Assembly (NCBI GenBank): GCA_012517155.1
Contig: JAAYVN010000103.1
Coordinates: forward strand, 1 to 33,836
Reading direction: 5' to 3'
Length of the DNA: 33,836 bases
Source of the DNA: Ignavibacteriales bacterium
Lineage (GTDB): Bacteria; Bacteroidota; Ignavibacteria; Ignavibacteriales; Ignavibacteriaceae
Below the pieces are notes generated by a model. It did no database searches. It had not been told where the DNA came from and saw only the letters and a program-made list of their open reading frames with translations. This document shows positions 32,520-33,836 of this stretch, one piece after another. Each line of letters starts with the position of its first letter. The stretch's first letter is position 1. Made by a program: the position numbers and the translations under genes.

Positions 32520-33836
32520 CGAGTTTATTACTTCCAGCCCATCGCTTTGACGGTATGAACACCTGACTATGTACACCCCGCTTGCAAGTCCGCTACCGTT
32601 AAATCTGACTTCATGCTTTCCTGCTTCCTGTTCTTCATCCACCAGCTTCCCTACCTCCCTCCCAAGAATATCATATATCCCTAAAATTACTTTACTGTTT
32701 ACCGGTAACTGATAACTAATTACCGTTTCCGGATTAAAGGGATTTGGGTAAGCAGTGAGCAATTCAAAACCTTGAGGTATCTTATTCTCATCCTCAATAC
32801 CTGTCGTTGTATCTACGTGAACACTTGTATCTCCTAAAAATATATGCACCCATCCCTCTGGATAATTCCAATCGTCATAGCTCCTTCCGATGAATATATC
32901 ATCTGCTCCGTCTTTATTTACATCTCCTAGATTTCCTGAGAACCTCCCCTCCCAATACTCCTGTGCAAGCCATTTCTTTACGGGAAGTTGATTGAAAGTT
33001 CTCGAACCAAGCCACAAATAAGTGTGATGCGTTCCCAATCCAAACATCTTTATCAACAAATCATTTATCCCGTCTCCATTGGCATCTATTTCTTCTGCTA
33101 TCTCAGTTGATATTGCACGGTTATTGGTGTGCAGCATATATCTTACTGTAGTATCCACCGGATAACCCCCTCTTCTTACGGCGCCACCATCATAATAATC
33201 CGGGGGTGGATTATAATCGGTTATCAGATCGGTTTTCCCATCATTTGTTATATCTTTCAGGAATACGTAGGATTCCAGCATATAAATTTCTCTGGTTGTA
33301 TATCCCCAGAATTCCTGATTGGGAGTAGTGATATCAAAATTTGAGTTGCCAAGATATATCTTTACAAACCTTGATTCCATATATCCTGATGAATTGACTT
33401 TTGCACCATAAATAATTAAATCTGCCAATTCGTCATTATTAATATCAACGGATTTAATTTGGTCTAATCTTTCTCTCTCAGCAACATTCCCCTCCCTCGT
33501 CTTAAATGGTAATGAATCTATAATACCATTCTCAATCTTATAAAAATAGATTGTTCCCCATTGACTTGAACTGAACGGTGTGTCCGAATCATAACAGGCA
33601 AGTTCTTCATCCCCATCACCGTCAAAATCTTTTATTAGTGTTACTCTGCTTCCCCAGTTTTTTGAAGCTCCTTCGGGTTTATTAACAATCTGATCAGGGA
33701 TACTGTCCAATACCGCCCCACAGTTATATACATGAAGCATAGGCCAGTAAGTCAACGGAGGTTCGAATATTCTTGTCATTTGCACTATTATGTCTTTATA
33801 TCCATCTTGGTTCATGTCTTTTACAATTATTTTATA
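32496..33836 (-). CDS. FG-GAP/VCBS repeat T9SS cargo protein (5' end outside window)
   Basis: The frame stays open to the window edge: seven codons (YKIIVKD) precede the Met at 33815, and that Met lies inside a repeat, so the true start is beyond 33836. At least five FG-GAP/VCBS calcium-loop repeats are visible: DMNQDGYKDIIV, DFDGDGDEEL, DINNDELADLII, DITNDGKTDLIT, DANGDGINDLLI and DVNKDGADDIFIG. They should build a beta-propeller that binds calcium. The C-terminus is a T9SS type A sorting domain (AYPNPFNPETVISYQLP, then a Gly-rich strand and LKIELIK), so the protein is exported and probably surface-exposed. Such proteins often bind ligands or adhere; no enzyme domain is visible in the part present. 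Confidence 0.9.
   Translation of the reverse strand, partial: YKIIVKDMNQDGYKDIIVQMTRIFEPPLTYWPMLHVYNCGAVLDSIPDQIVNKPEGASKNWGSRVTLIKDFDGDGDEELACYDSDTPFSSSQWGTIYFYKIENGIIDSLPFKTREGNVAERERLDQIKSVDINNDELADLIIYGAKVNSSGYMESRFVKIYLGNSNFDITTPNQEFWGYTTREIYMLESYVFLKDITNDGKTDLITDYNPPPDYYDGGAVRRGGYPVDTTVRYMLHTNNRAISTEIAEEIDANGDGINDLLIKMFGLGTHHTYLWLGSRTFNQLPVKKWLAQEYWEGRFSGNLGDVNKDGADDIFIGRSYDDWNYPEGWVHIFLGDTSVHVDTTTGIEDENKIPQGFELLTAYPNPFNPETVISYQLPVNSKVILGIYDILGREVGKLVDEEQEAGKHEVRFNGSGLASGVYIVRCSYRQSDGLEVINSLKIELIK

Noticed and set aside
1-33836. CRISPR array, tRNA, rRNA, prophage or insertion sequence
   Set aside because: No regularly spaced repeats, cloverleaf sequence, rRNA-like stretch, transposase or phage protein was found on either strand.

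Overview
The window most likely comes from the Ignavibacteria or a close relative in the Bacteroidota/Chlorobi group. The main reason is three proteins ending in a type IX secretion (T9SS) sorting domain of the NYPNPFNPxTxI type (near 1546, 18835 and 32496). Supporting signs are DUF4905, a DUF6266-like protein, an AMMECR1/MEMO1 pair, weak or absent Shine-Dalgarno sites at many genes and several TTG starts. It reads as a chromosomal region: densely packed housekeeping and catabolic operons, plus one accessory-looking end (1-2650). I found no rRNA, tRNA, CRISPR array, transposase or phage gene.

Layout. 1-2650: repeat-rich AT-rich DNA, a DUF6266-like gene flanked by 21-bp direct repeats with a folded leader and a terminator, and a decayed T9SS cargo gene. 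2655-4796: an exported GH13 debranching enzyme. 4817-5860 (minus): pdxB (vitamin B6). 6013-7790 (plus): a HisH-like protein that has lost its catalytic Cys and His, then an exported serine hydrolase. 7828-14957 (minus): a six-gene run alaS-queE-queD-coiled coil-coiled coil-prfA, mostly about tRNA and translation but with two long coiled-coil proteins of unknown role. 14958-15721: a gene-free pyrimidine-rich stretch. 15722-18835 (plus): two exported peptidases, a proline-iminopeptidase-like lipoprotein and an M1 aminopeptidase with a T9SS tail. 18846-24104 (plus): a tight run of sugar transporter, tRNA-dihydrouridine synthase, PAP2-like membrane protein, PolX-like protein with a damaged polymerase site, and apt. 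24108-24791 (minus): rsmI. 24898-27525 (minus): a two-gene lysine catabolic operon equivalent to the two halves of animal/plant AASS. 27699-30024 (minus): AMMECR1-MEMO1-DUF2520. 30135-32341 (minus): tryptophanase and DUF4905. 32496-end (minus): an FG-GAP repeat T9SS cargo that runs off the window.

Functional picture. The gene set suits a heterotroph living on polymers and peptides: alpha-glucan debranching and sugar uptake, extracytoplasmic peptidases, and catabolism of lysine (saccharopine route) and tryptophan (tryptophanase). The most interesting items are the HisH pseudo-glutaminase, the tandem coiled-coil pair inside a translation operon, the split lysine-ketoglutarate reductase/saccharopine dehydrogenase operon, the PolX-PHP protein that is probably nuclease only, a tyrosine-phenol-lyase-like protein carrying tryptophanase specificity residues, and the repeat-flanked DUF6266-like unit. 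None is proven novel here; all calls rest on reading the sequence and remembered family motifs.
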